64,000 nt of DNA from NCBI GenBank assembly GCA_963728475.1, contig CAVSKL010000001.1:1364001-1428000 (forward strand). Reading direction: 5' to 3'. Each line of letters starts with the position of its first letter. Position 1 is the stretch's first letter. A program made the position numbers and the translations under genes. This stretch comes from CAVSKL01 sp963728475 [NCBI: Candidatus Eiseniibacteriota bacterium]. Lineage in GTDB: Bacteria; Eisenbacteria; RBG-16-71-46; JABDJR01. Below the pieces are notes generated by a model. It was not told the DNA's origin. It searched no databases and saw only the letters and a program-made list of their open reading frames with translations. Below, piece by piece: positions 48,367 through 56,732 of the stretch.

Positions 48367-49329
48367 TCAGGGCTTCCGGAACGTCCCCCGGTGGAAGTGC
48401 CGGTCCAGGAACGTGCGCGCGGCCTCGGCGTGCTGGTAGAACGCGCTCGCCTGCTGCGGGAGCCCGACCTTCATCAGCGTGCGCCCCGTCTCCTCCTGGT
48501 ACACGGGGTCGAGCGGATTCTCCAGCACCGCCTGCCAGAGCTCGAGAAGCCCCTCGCGGTACTCGCTCTCCTGAAGATGGTAGAGGCCGTAACGGTAGTG
48601 GGCGTCGGCCAGCCCCGGGTCCAGGGCCAGCGCGGCCTCGATCTCGGCCTTGGCCGGAGCCGGGTCGCCGTTCTCCAGGTACACCGCGGCCCGGAGCGAG
48701 CGGGCCTCGGGGAAGTCGCTCCGGAGCGACCGGGCCTTCTCCGCCGCGCGCCCCGCCTTGTCCAGGTCCCGGGCCAGGAACGCCGCCCGGCCGTACAGGT
48801 ACCATACCGCGGCCCGGGTGGAGTCGCGGTCGAGGTCGGAGCGGAACGCGATCATCGCGTCCAGGAACCGCTCCTCCTCCAGCGCGTGAATCCCCTCCCG
48901 CACCTCGGCGGTGGTATCGCGCACCGCGTACCCGACCCGCGCCCGCTCCAGCTCCAGCGCCTGCTCCATGTCGGCCTGGGCGCCGGCGAAGTCGCTCAGC
49001 CTCTGATGGGCGAAGCCCAGGAAGGCGGGGGGGCCCGGGTGGTCGGGGGCGAGCGCCGAGGCCTCGGTCAGGTCGGTGATGGCGTCGCGGGGATGGTCCT
49101 CCACCTCGTGCGCCCCTTCCCGGTAGCGCGCGGGGAACGACTTGGAGTCGTGCTCGAGCGCGTCGTGGAGTTCCTTCTGGGCCAGCTCCAGCCGCCCCTG
49201 GGCCCAGTGGAGGTCGGCCTGGCGCACCGCCTCGCTGTCGGGCAGCGCGTTGTGGGCCGAGATCTTGGAGCCGCACCCGGTGAGGGCCAGGGCGGTGAAG
49301 GCGGTGATGACGATGGTGCGAGCGTTCAC
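48367..49329 (-). CDS. TPR-repeat lipoprotein
   Basis: A 320-residue lipoprotein: short signal (NARTIVITAFTALALTGC, lipidation near residue 19) followed by about seven tetratricopeptide-like helical pairs from residue 35 to 310 (for example FPARYREGAHEVEDHPRDAI, PPAFLGFAHQRLSDFAGAQ, DAHYRYGLYHLQESEY). TPR lipoproteins serve as periplasmic scaffolds; no partner can be named. Start is a GTG at 49329 with GGGAGGT just before it. Divergent from the haem c lipoprotein, only 71 bases away. Confidence 0.88.
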   Translation of the reverse strand: MNARTIVITAFTALALTGCGSKISAHNALPDSEAVRQADLHWAQGRLELAQKELHDALEHDSKSFPARYREGAHEVEDHPRDAITDLTEASALAPDHPGPPAFLGFAHQRLSDFAGAQADMEQALELERARVGYAVRDTTAEVREGIHALEEERFLDAMIAFRSDLDRDSTRAAVWYLYGRAAFLARDLDKAGRAAEKARSLRSDFPEARSLRAAVYLENGDPAPAKAEIEAALALDPGLADAHYRYGLYHLQESEYREGLLELWQAVLENPLDPVYQEETGRTLMKVGLPQQASAFYQHAEAARTFLDRHFHRGTFRKP

Positions 49330-49400
49330 GGGGACCTCCCAACCCGGCTTTCGGGCGCCCACCATGGTACACTCCCGCGTCGTTTTTGCACGGAGGGGAG

Positions 49401-49922
49401 ATGCCGCCAGTGACAGCGGGCCGGCCGCCACGTCCCGGTCCGGCCGCCGGGCCGCGCACCCAGAACACGCCCGGTCCGGCCGCCGGGCCGCGCACCCAGA
49501 ACACGCCCGGTCCGGCCGCCGGGCCGCGCACCCGAAGTGCGCCCCACCCCGCCCGGGGGGCGGCGCTGCTCCTGGCCGCCGCCCTGGCGCTCGCCCTTGC
49601 CGGCTGCGCGGAGAAGGTCGATCCCGCCCTCCGGGCGTTGCCGGGTTACCCCGTGTACAAGTCCACCTGCATGCGCTGCCACGGGGGCCGGGGGGACGCG
49701 GCCAAGGCCTCGCGGGTGGCGCACCGGCGCGTGGACCTCTCGAGCCCCGCCTTCCGCGACACCACCACCCTCGCCGACGTGGAAGTCGTCGTGACCAAGG
49801 GGAAGGGCAAGATGAAGGGCTATGAGGATGAACTGAGCGGGGTGCAGATCACCGCGGTCTCGCGCTTCGTGCTGGCCCTCTCGGCGCCCACCCCTCCGGA
49901 CTCCGCCGCTCGGGTACGCTGA
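49401..49922 (+). CDS. Cytochrome c-type lipoprotein
   Basis: A 173-residue single-haem c-type protein. The haem-binding motif C-M-R-C-H is followed by GGRGDAAKA; the axial methionine is probably in KGKMKGYEDELS, giving a class I cytochrome of about 90 residues. The lipobox LALALAGC precedes it, so it should be tethered on the periplasmic side. The region ahead of the signal core is odd: some 55 residues composed of a 12-residue repeat (RTQNTPGPAAGP) from a 36-bp tandem array. The only in-frame starts are ATG 49401 (just behind GGAGGGGAG) and GTG 49410, so this arm seems to be translated. Its C-terminal codons overlap another tandem repeat. Confidence 0.8.
   Translation: MPPVTAGRPPRPGPAAGPRTQNTPGPAAGPRTQNTPGPAAGPRTRSAPHPARGAALLLAAALALALAGCAEKVDPALRALPGYPVYKSTCMRCHGGRGDAAKASRVAHRRVDLSSPAFRDTTTLADVEVVVTKGKGKMKGYEDELSGVQITAVSRFVLALSAPTPPDSAARVR
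49434..49535 (+). repeat. 36-bp tandem repeat, nearly three copies, inside the cytochrome gene
   Basis: Units start at 49434, 49470 and 49506 (CCCGGTCCGGCCGCCGGGCC ... CGCACCCAGAACACG); the third breaks off after CGCACCC. Copies 1 and 2 are identical. A multiple of three, it keeps the frame and encodes a repeated 12-residue arm before the signal peptide core. Confidence 0.9.
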
Positions 49923-50022
49923 GGAACAGGGTCGCCTCCTCCGGACTCCGCCGCTCCGGCGCCGTGAGGACCATCGTCACCCCTCCGGACTCCGCCGCTC
50001 CGGTACGCTGAGGAACAGCGTC
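49891..50022. repeat. 44/45-bp tandem repeat, three copies, across two convergent gene ends
   Basis: CCTCCGGACTCCGCCGCTC recurs at 49893, 49938 and 49982; each copy continues with a variant of GGTACGCTGAGGAACAG-GTCGCC. Copy 1 supplies the last codons and stop of the cytochrome gene on the plus strand, copy 3 the last codons of the MFS gene on the minus strand. Confidence 0.85.
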
Positions 50023-51263
50023 GCCCCCGCCGCGGCCATCACCGCCAGCACTCCCACCGCCAGCCGGTAGCGCGCCGGTCCCATGGGCTCCGCCACCAGC
50101 ACCGTCGCCCCCCAGAGGAGCGGCCCCACGATCGCCGCCGCCTTGTTGCTGAAAGCATAGAGGCCGAAGAGCCGCCCCTCCTCGCCGGGCGGGGTCAGGG
50201 CCAGGAGGAGAGGCCTCGAGGTGGTCCAGACCGCGCCCAGGAGCGCGCCCACGACCCCGCCGATCACGTAGAACACCGCCCGTGACGGGGTCGCGGCCAC
50301 CGCCACCAGCGATGCCACCCAGAGCCACGCGGTCGCGGTGAGCACCCGCCTGGCTCCCAGCCGGTCGGCCAGCCATCCCGCCAGGAACGACCCGCCGATG
50401 GCGGGCACGGTGGCGAGCATGAAGAACGTGACCTTGGCCGAGTCGGGGAGCCCCATCACCTTCTGCGCATAGACCGCCATGAAGATGATCACGGTCTGGA
50501 TGGCGTCGACCAGGAGCAGGTTGGCGATCAGGAACCGGAACACCCCGGGATAGCGGCGGGCGTCGGCGAGGGTGGCGAGGATCTGCGTCAGGGCCTCGGG
50601 GAAGGACGGAAGGGGTGCGGCCGGAGCACGGCGCGGCTCCCGCACCCGAAGGAACACCGGGAGCGAGAAGAGCGCGAAGAAGATCGCGGTGGGGAGGAAC
50701 GCCGCGGTGCGCCCCCCCGCGTGCACGCCGGGCACGGCCAGGTTCAGGATGGGCACGGTCCCGGTCACGAACGGGGTGACCAGGATCATCCCCACGAACG
50801 AACCCACGTAGCCGAGCGCCACCCCCAGCCCGCTCACCCGGCCCCGGGTCTCCGGAGTCGAGACCGTGGGCAGCAGCGCGTTGTAGAAGACCAGCGCCCC
50901 CTGGAAGGCGTAGTTCGAGATCGCGAACACGGCGAGCGCGGCCAGGAGCCCGGCCAGGCCGGAGGCGCGCGTGAGGAACCCCAGGAGCGCGGTGGCCCCC
51001 ACCGAGGCCCCGGTGAACACGGCCAGGAAGCCCAGCCGGCGGCCGGTGCGGTCGGAGCGGAGCCCCAGGTAGGGCAGCGTGAGCGCGACCAGAGCCATGG
51101 AGGCGCTGAAGAAGAGGCTGTACCAGAGGTCCTCGCGGCCGCGGTCCACCGTCACCCACTGGGCGAAGAACAGGGTGAGCACGTTCATGGAGTAGACGGT
51201 GTTGGCGAGGTCGTAGAGCGCCCAGGAGAGGGCGCCGCGGGGGGCTCGGGTGGGGCCGGGCAT
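49977..51263 (-). CDS. MFS transporter, UMF1 family
   Basis: A 428-residue, twelve-helix major facilitator. The start SWALYDLANTVYSMNVLTLFFAQW is the hallmark of the UMF1 (Atg22-like) family; loop GLRSDRTGRRLGF is the MFS A-motif, with a second copy at GWLADRLGARRVL. Fungal Atg22 exports amino acids from vacuoles; bacterial substrates are unknown. The C-terminal LSVPERRSPEG lies in a tandem repeat. The ATG at 51263 has no Shine-Dalgarno but a TACACT hexamer seven bases upstream, so translation may be leaderless. Divergent from mutT. Confidence 0.92.
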   Translation of the reverse strand: MPGPTRAPRGALSWALYDLANTVYSMNVLTLFFAQWVTVDRGREDLWYSLFFSASMALVALTLPYLGLRSDRTGRRLGFLAVFTGASVGATALLGFLTRASGLAGLLAALAVFAISNYAFQGALVFYNALLPTVSTPETRGRVSGLGVALGYVGSFVGMILVTPFVTGTVPILNLAVPGVHAGGRTAAFLPTAIFFALFSLPVFLRVREPRRAPAAPLPSFPEALTQILATLADARRYPGVFRFLIANLLLVDAIQTVIIFMAVYAQKVMGLPDSAKVTFFMLATVPAIGGSFLAGWLADRLGARRVLTATAWLWVASLVAVAATPSRAVFYVIGGVVGALLGAVWTTSRPLLLALTPPGEEGRLFGLYAFSNKAAAIVGPLLWGATVLVAEPMGPARYRLAVGVLAVMAAAGATLFLSVPERRSPEG

Positions 51264-51471
51264 GGCCGGAGTGTAGAGGGTGGGCCGGAACGCTGCTAGG
51301 CTTCGGGGTTTCCCGTCCTGGGCGGGGGTCTCCGGCCGCCGGAGATCCGCAGGCCGCCGCGGCGCCCGGCGCGGGCGTCTCCGGCCGTCCCTAGCCCCGG
51401 GGCGGTGGGGGCGCCGGGCTCAGCCGCAGCGCGCGGTGCCCGGAGCGGCCCCCGGCCCGAAAGGAACTCAG

Positions 51472-51945
51472 ATGACCGGACGATCCGGGGAGCCTCCCGT
51501 CGAGGTGGCGGCGGCGGTGCTGGTGGAAGGGAACCGGGTCCTGGTGGCCCGGCGCACCGACGCCCAGGCCTTCCCCGGGATGTGGGAGTTTCCCGGCGGA
51601 AAACTCGAGCCCGGCGAGGACGCCGCCCGGGCCCTGGCCCGCGAGCTGCGGGAGGAGCTGGCGATCGAAACCCGCGCCCTGGGCCCCTATGCCGAGGTCC
51701 GCTACCGGGGCGACCGGGGCCGCGACGTTCACGTGGCCTTCCTCCGGACCGAGCGCGTCTCCGGCGAGCCCAGGACGGTGGAGGTGGCCGAGATCCGCTG
51801 GGCCGACGCGGCGGCCCTGGGCATTCTGGACTTCGTCCCCTCCAACCGTGAGGTCGCGGCGCGGCTGGCCGGGGAGTTGAGCGGGGCTCCAGGGGAAGTT
51901 CGCGGCCCCGGGCCGCAGCACCCGCGCTCCGGTAGGGTCCGGTGA
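51472..51945 (+). CDS. Nudix hydrolase, MutT-like (8-oxo-dGTP diphosphatase type)
   Basis: A 157-residue Nudix protein. The Nudix box is complete: G-KLEPG-E-DAARALA-RE-LREEL, with the EE metal-binding pair. VEVAAAVLVEGNRVLVARR at the start and FPGMWEFPGGK are typical of MutT, which hydrolyses oxidised dGTP to keep it out of DNA; the short MutT length (about 130) plus a low-complexity tail (from about 138) agrees. ATG 51472 has AAGGAA eight bases upstream. Monocistronic; convergent with the cupredoxin gene. Confidence 0.92.
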   Translation: MTGRSGEPPVEVAAAVLVEGNRVLVARRTDAQAFPGMWEFPGGKLEPGEDAARALARELREELAIETRALGPYAEVRYRGDRGRDVHVAFLRTERVSGEPRTVEVAEIRWADAAALGILDFVPSNREVAARLAGELSGAPGEVRGPGPQHPRSGRVR

Positions 51946-52006
51946 CCCGCGCTTCCGCGCGAGCAGGCTGACGGAATCTGGTAGGAGCCGGCGGGAAGAG
52001 GGGCTG

Positions 52007-52444
52007 CTAGCGGCGGAGCCGCGCGGCGGCAGGGTTCTCGAACATCTTCTTCAGATAGCCCCAGGTGGTGCGGTCGACCGGGGTGCCGTCCAGCACGGTG
52101 ACGGTGCCGAGCATGGTTCCGGGATGGTCCTTCGAGTAGTAGTGGAAGGTCCCGACCTTGTCGAACGTGACCTCGATCTGCGGGTTGGAGGAGGTCAGGG
52201 AGGCGTCGAGCGGCGTGTCCCAGTCGGTTCCGGCATCCATGTCGATGGAGGGAACCCCGGAGGCCAGCCGGTTCACCCCCGACTGCCATTGCCACTGGAC
52301 GACGTCGCCCTTGGTGATGCGGATGTCGGCGGGGGTGATCGAATTGGAGGTCACCGTCACCACCGTGGTCTTGGCCGCCCACGCGGGCGCCACCGCGCCG
52401 AGGAGCGCGAAGGTTCCGACGATGGCCGCGAGCCTCGATCGCAT
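52007..52444 (-). CDS. Exported cupredoxin-fold protein lacking copper ligands
   Basis: A 145-residue periplasmic protein: signal peptide 1-23 (AWA cleavage), then a plastocyanin-like beta sandwich (VVTVTSNSITPADIRITKGDVVQWQW ... VGTFHYYSKDHPGTMLGTVTV). In copper-binding relatives the first His follows the WxxxxSG turn and the Cys falls in YYC; here these positions are Asn-Arg (58-59) and Ser (S104), leaving only H107 and M111. A type 1 copper site is therefore not expected. A 25-residue basic tail follows the domain. ATG 52444 has a perfect AGGAGGT; a strong promoter lies 36 bases upstream. Confidence 0.88.
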   Translation of the reverse strand: MRSRLAAIVGTFALLGAVAPAWAAKTTVVTVTSNSITPADIRITKGDVVQWQWQSGVNRLASGVPSIDMDAGTDWDTPLDASLTSSNPQIEVTFDKVGTFHYYSKDHPGTMLGTVTVLDGTPVDRTTWGYLKKMFENPAAARLRR

Positions 52445-52479
52445 CCGGACCTCCTGGGACGGGTAGACCAAGCTCCCAG

Positions 52480-52508
52480 AGTATAGGCGGTTCCCCGAGC
52501 CGAGGCAA
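52480..52508 (-). promoter_or_regulatory. Promoter of the cupredoxin-like gene
   Basis: On the minus strand TTGCCT (52503-52508), 17 bases, then TATACT (52480-52485, five of six). The transcript would begin near 52473, leaving a leader of about 29 bases with the Shine-Dalgarno sequence in it. Confidence 0.6.
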
Positions 52509-52655
52509 GTGCAAGCCCCACCGCGCCTTCAGCTCCCCTCCCGGGAACCCAGTAACGCCTACTTGTAAAAAATGTTAACCCGTCCGACCCGGGGCGACGA
52601 TACCAAACCGGACCGGGCGGGGAACGGGTTCCGCCGCCGGTTCGGGGAATCATCC

Positions 52656-54323
52656 ATGAAGGGCTTCGGGAAATGCGCGCGCCGGACGGGGGCGATCCTG
52701 GCGGTGACGTTCCTCCTGGGCGGCGCCGGCGCCGGCGCCGGCTGCGGTGGCGGGGACGGTGCGCGCCCGGCCGCCGATCCCGTCGTTCCCCTCCATGGGG
52801 GCACGTTCCGCATGGCCCTGGAGTCGCCGGCCTCGCTGGACCCCGCGGTCACCCAGGACATCTACGAGGCCACCGTGACCAACCAGGTGTTCAGCGGCCT
52901 CGTGCAGTGGGACGCGGACCTGAACGTCACCCCCGACGTGGCCGAGTCCTGGACCATTTCCCGCGACGGCCTGGAATACGTCTTCGACCTCCGGCACAAC
53001 GCCCGCTTCCAGAACGGCCGCCAGGTCACCGCCCAGGACTTCGTCTATTCCTTCACCCGCCTCTTCGACCCCTCCCAGGTGCCCCCGGGCATCATCCAGG
53101 ACTATCTGGACAAGATCGACGGGGTGGCCGAGTTCACGGCGGGCCGGGCCGACCACGTCCGGGGGCTCACCGTCCCCGATCCCTTCACCCTGGTGATCCG
53201 GCTCCGCAAGCCCTACACCTCGTTCCTCTCGGTGCTGGGGATGGACCAGGCGAAGGTGGTGCCGCGCGAGGAGGTCGAGCGCATGGGCGCGCAGGCCTTC
53301 GGGAAGCACCCGGTGGGCTCCGGTCCATTCCGGCTCGCCTCGTGGGATCCCCAGCGGGACCTGGTGCTGGTGGCCAACCGCGAGTACTTCGGCGCTCCCG
53401 CCTACCTGGACTCGGTGGTGATCTACCACTACCCCCAGGAGCAGGGCGACCGGGAGAAGCAGGAGTTCTACGCCGGGAACCTCGACGCGATGGAGGCCCG
53501 CGAGAGCGAGCTTCCCGTGCTCATGAGCCGCGGCGACTACCAGGTCGCCCGCCGGCTGGAGCTGAGCATGGAGTTCCTGGGGTTCAACCTCCACCGGGCC
53601 CCCTTCAACGACGCGCGGGTGCGCCAGGCGGTGAGCATGGCGGTGGACCGGGAGGCGCTGGGACTGGCGGCGGGACCCGGGTTCCACGTGCCCATGGGAC
53701 TCTTGCCGCCGGGCATGCCCGGCTACACCCCCGAGTCCAAGATCCTGCCCGAGGACCCGGCGCGCGCCCGGGCGCTGCTGGCCCAGGCGGGATACGGTCC
53801 GGGGCGTCCCCTTACCTTCGAGCTCTACACCTCCAACCGCAGCCGTCACGCGGTGGTGCGGGACAGCGTCCTCACCGCGAGCTGGGCCCGGGTGGGGGTG
53901 GAGGTGCAGCTCAAGAACTGTTCCTGGCCCGAACTCAATCGGGCGGTGGACGGCCGGACCGCCCCCGCCTTCGAACTCACCTGGATCGCGGACCTGCCCG
54001 ATCCCGACAGCTTTCTCTTCACCCTGTTGTCCTCGGACGGGGTCTACAACCTGTTCGAGTACCACAACCCCACCGTGGACTCGCTCCTGGCCGCGGGGCG
54101 GGACGAGGTCAACGTGGCCCGGCGCCTCGGGCGCTACCGCGACGCGGAACGGAGGATCCTCGACGAGGCGCCCCTCATCCCGCTCTTCAACGCCATGACC
54201 ATGTACGCCTTCCAGCCCAACGTGCGCGGGGTGGAGATGTCGCCGTTCGGCATCTGCAGCGTGCCCATGGAGAAGATCTGGTTCGACCGACGTCCCCGGG
54301 AGAATCTCTATGTTGGGACTTGA
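52656..54323 (+). CDS. Oligopeptide-type ABC substrate-binding lipoprotein (SBP_bac_5)
   Basis: A 555-residue periplasmic binding protein of the OppA/DppA class. Lipobox LLGGAGAGAGC (about residue 29) anchors it; then LHGGTFRMALESPASLDPAVTQDIYE, VAESWTISRDGLEYVFDLRHNARFQNG, VGSGPFRLASWD and FNLHRAPFNDARVRQAVSMAVDREAL follow in the normal order. It would bind peptides or similar ligands. No permease or ATPase gene is near; instead a membrane sensor kinase gene overlaps its stop by 14 bases, suggesting it feeds ligand information to that kinase. ATG 52656 was chosen because the signal peptide starts there; an ATG at 52572 adds 28 polar residues. Confidence 0.92.
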   Translation: MKGFGKCARRTGAILAVTFLLGGAGAGAGCGGGDGARPAADPVVPLHGGTFRMALESPASLDPAVTQDIYEATVTNQVFSGLVQWDADLNVTPDVAESWTISRDGLEYVFDLRHNARFQNGRQVTAQDFVYSFTRLFDPSQVPPGIIQDYLDKIDGVAEFTAGRADHVRGLTVPDPFTLVIRLRKPYTSFLSVLGMDQAKVVPREEVERMGAQAFGKHPVGSGPFRLASWDPQRDLVLVANREYFGAPAYLDSVVIYHYPQEQGDREKQEFYAGNLDAMEARESELPVLMSRGDYQVARRLELSMEFLGFNLHRAPFNDARVRQAVSMAVDREALGLAAGPGFHVPMGLLPPGMPGYTPESKILPEDPARARALLAQAGYGPGRPLTFELYTSNRSRHAVVRDSVLTASWARVGVEVQLKNCSWPELNRAVDGRTAPAFELTWIADLPDPDSFLFTLLSSDGVYNLFEYHNPTVDSLLAAGRDEVNVARRLGRYRDAERRILDEAPLIPLFNAMTMYAFQPNVRGVEMSPFGICSVPMEKIWFDRRPRENLYVGT

Positions 54324-56652
54324 ACGCCGCGGCCGGTTCCGCCTGCAGACCCGGCTCCTGATCTCGCTGGTGCTCCTGGTCACCGGGGTGATCGCGCTGG
54401 TGATCATGGTGGTGGACTTCCGCCAGCGGCGGGTCACGATGGACCTGAATCGCGAGCGGGGGCTGGCCATCGGGCACAGCCTGGCCGCCGCGTCCTCGAG
54501 CGCGCTCCTCTCCTACAACTACGTGGCCCTTCAGCAGCTCACCCAGCGCGCGGTGCGCGAGGACGGCGTCCGCTACGTGATCGTTCTCGACAAGGAGAGC
54601 AAGGTCGCCGGGTACAGCGGCCGCCCCGACTGGCAGGGGAAGGAGCTGGCGGACCCGGTGAGCCAGATCGCCGATACCGACTCCGAGGAGAAGGTGCAGA
54701 CCGTGCTCTCCGATGCCCTCGGCCGCCGACCGGGGCTGGACATCGCCATTCCCGTCTACGTGCAGGGCTCGCCTCGCAAGTGGGGGTTGGTGCGGGTGGG
54801 CCTCTCCCTGGACGGCACCTACGCCGAACTCAACCGCACCCGGGCGTGGCTCCTGGGCCTCGGGCTGGCGGTGCTGGGCCTGGCGGTGATCGCCGCGCGG
54901 CTCATGGCCCGAAGCATCACCGACCCCATCGACCGGCTGGTGCTGGCCACCGGCGAGCTGGCCAAGGGCAATTTCGACTACCGGGTGGGGATCACCACCG
55001 GGGACGAGATCGAGGACCTGTCGAGCAAGTTCGACTGGATGGCCCGGGAGATCCGGCAGAAACAGGACGAGGTGGAGCGGACCAACCAGGAGCTGGCGGC
55101 TTTGAACGCGAGCCTGGAGGAGAAGGTCGAGGAGCGCACCCACGCCCTCACCGAGGCCGAGGAGAAGTACCGGCTCCTGGTCGAACAATCCCCCAATCCG
55201 ATCTGCATCATCCAGAAAGGACGCCTGGTCTTCTTCAACCAGGCCTTCTGCGAGAGCTTCGGGTTCACCCCGGAGCAGCTCGCCGCCCCCGGCTTCTCCC
55301 TGGACGTGCTCATCGACCCCGAGCAGCGGGAGCAGCTCATGGGCCTGTGCGCCGGCGAGCGCACCGGGGACGACCCCGCCAACCCGCCCATGGAGGTGCT
55401 GGCCCGCTCCCGGGACGGGTCACGGATCTACCTGGACATGCGCTCCACCTGCATCTCCTTCGACGGCGAGCCCGCCCTGGAAGCGATCCTGGTGGACGTC
55501 ACCGAGCAGAGGGAGCTTCACGACCAGGTGGTCTCCTACGAGCGGCTTCGCGCCCTGGGCGAGATGGCGAGCGGGGTGGCCCACGATTTCAACAACGTGC
55601 TGGGGGCGATCCTGGCCCGGGCGCAGTTCCTGCGCCGCCGGGTGGAGGACCCCGAGCTGGAGCAGGGGCTCCGCATCATCGAGAAGGCGGCCCAGGACGG
55701 CGCCCAGACCGTGAAGCGGATCCAGGAGTTCACCCGGGTCCGCACCGATCGGGACTTCGCCCGGGTGAACCTGGCCGGGGTGCTGGAGGACGTGCTTGAA
55801 ATGACCCGGAGCCGGTGGGTGGACGAGGCCCACCGCCAGGGGAAGCGGATCGAGGTGGTGCGGATCCTCAACGAGGTCCCGCCGGTGGCGGGCAACATCT
55901 CCGAGCTGCGCGAGGTGTTCACCAACCTCATCCTGAACGCGGTGGACGCCATCCGCGGTGAGGGCGTCATCACCGCCGAGACCCACGTCGAGGGCGATTC
56001 GGTCATCATCCACATCAGCGATACCGGAGAGGGGATGTCTCCGGAAACCCGGCGCCGGCTCTTCGACCCGTTCTTCACCACCAAGGGTTCCAAGGGCAAC
56101 GGCCTGGGGATGAGCATCGTCTACGGCATCATCCGCCGCCACGGCGGGGAGATCGAGGTCATGAGCGAAGTCGACCAGGGAACTTTGTTCCGCGTCCGCC
56201 TTCCCGCCCTGGGCGAGGAGATGCTGGCCGCTCCGGAGAGCGCTCCCGAACCCGAGCTCCGGCTGAACGGAACCGGGACCATCCTGGTGGTGGACGACGA
56301 GGAGGACATCCGCAGCCTGGTGGCGGACATCCTCGCCGATTCCGGCTACCGGGTGGAGGTGGCCGAAGGTGGGGCGCGGGCGGTGGAGCGGGTGAAGTCC
56401 GATCTCTACGACCTGGTGGTCACCGATCTGGGCATGCCCACGGTGTCGGGCTGGGACGTGGCGCGGGAGACCAAGGCGCACCAGCCCGAGGCCCGCCTGC
56501 TGCTCCTGACCGGCTGGGGAGCGACCCTGGACGCGGAGGAGGTCGAGCGCCACGCCATCGACCGGATCCTCAAGAAGCCGTTCGACATGAACGAACTCCT
56601 GCTCGCGGTCCAGGAACTCCTGGCGGCGCCGGCGCTCCGGCGGTCGGCATAG
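54310..56652 (+). CDS. Hybrid sensor histidine kinase (periplasmic sensor, HAMP, PAS, HisKA, HATPase, receiver)
   Basis: A 780-residue inner-membrane hybrid kinase. TM1 about 14-36, periplasmic sensor about 37-175, TM2 about 178-200, HAMP about 200-252, coiled coil 250-283, PAS about 285-400, HisKA with phospho-acceptor H425 in GVAHDFNNVLGAI, HATPase about 515-640 (NLILNAVDAI, DTGEGMS, GLGMSIVYGI) and a C-terminal receiver (about 658-775) with D706 in VVTDLGMP and K in LKKPFD. The HDFNN form of the H box belongs to NtrB-like kinases that often use a fused receiver. ATG 54310 lies within the binding-protein gene end, behind GGGAGAA. Target unknown. Confidence 0.94.
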   Translation: MLGLERRGRFRLQTRLLISLVLLVTGVIALVIMVVDFRQRRVTMDLNRERGLAIGHSLAAASSSALLSYNYVALQQLTQRAVREDGVRYVIVLDKESKVAGYSGRPDWQGKELADPVSQIADTDSEEKVQTVLSDALGRRPGLDIAIPVYVQGSPRKWGLVRVGLSLDGTYAELNRTRAWLLGLGLAVLGLAVIAARLMARSITDPIDRLVLATGELAKGNFDYRVGITTGDEIEDLSSKFDWMAREIRQKQDEVERTNQELAALNASLEEKVEERTHALTEAEEKYRLLVEQSPNPICIIQKGRLVFFNQAFCESFGFTPEQLAAPGFSLDVLIDPEQREQLMGLCAGERTGDDPANPPMEVLARSRDGSRIYLDMRSTCISFDGEPALEAILVDVTEQRELHDQVVSYERLRALGEMASGVAHDFNNVLGAILARAQFLRRRVEDPELEQGLRIIEKAAQDGAQTVKRIQEFTRVRTDRDFARVNLAGVLEDVLEMTRSRWVDEAHRQGKRIEVVRILNEVPPVAGNISELREVFTNLILNAVDAIRGEGVITAETHVEGDSVIIHISDTGEGMSPETRRRLFDPFFTTKGSKGNGLGMSIVYGIIRRHGGEIEVMSEVDQGTLFRVRLPALGEEMLAAPESAPEPELRLNGTGTILVVDDEEDIRSLVADILADSGYRVEVAEGGARAVERVKSDLYDLVVTDLGMPTVSGWDVARETKAHQPEARLLLLTGWGATLDAEEVERHAIDRILKKPFDMNELLLAVQELLAAPALRRSA

Positions 56653-56732
56653 CCGTCGCGCCTGCGCGCGGGCGGTTGCCGCAGCCACCGCGGCCGGGCG
56701 CCGGCGGGGCGCTCGACGGGGACGCGAAACGA

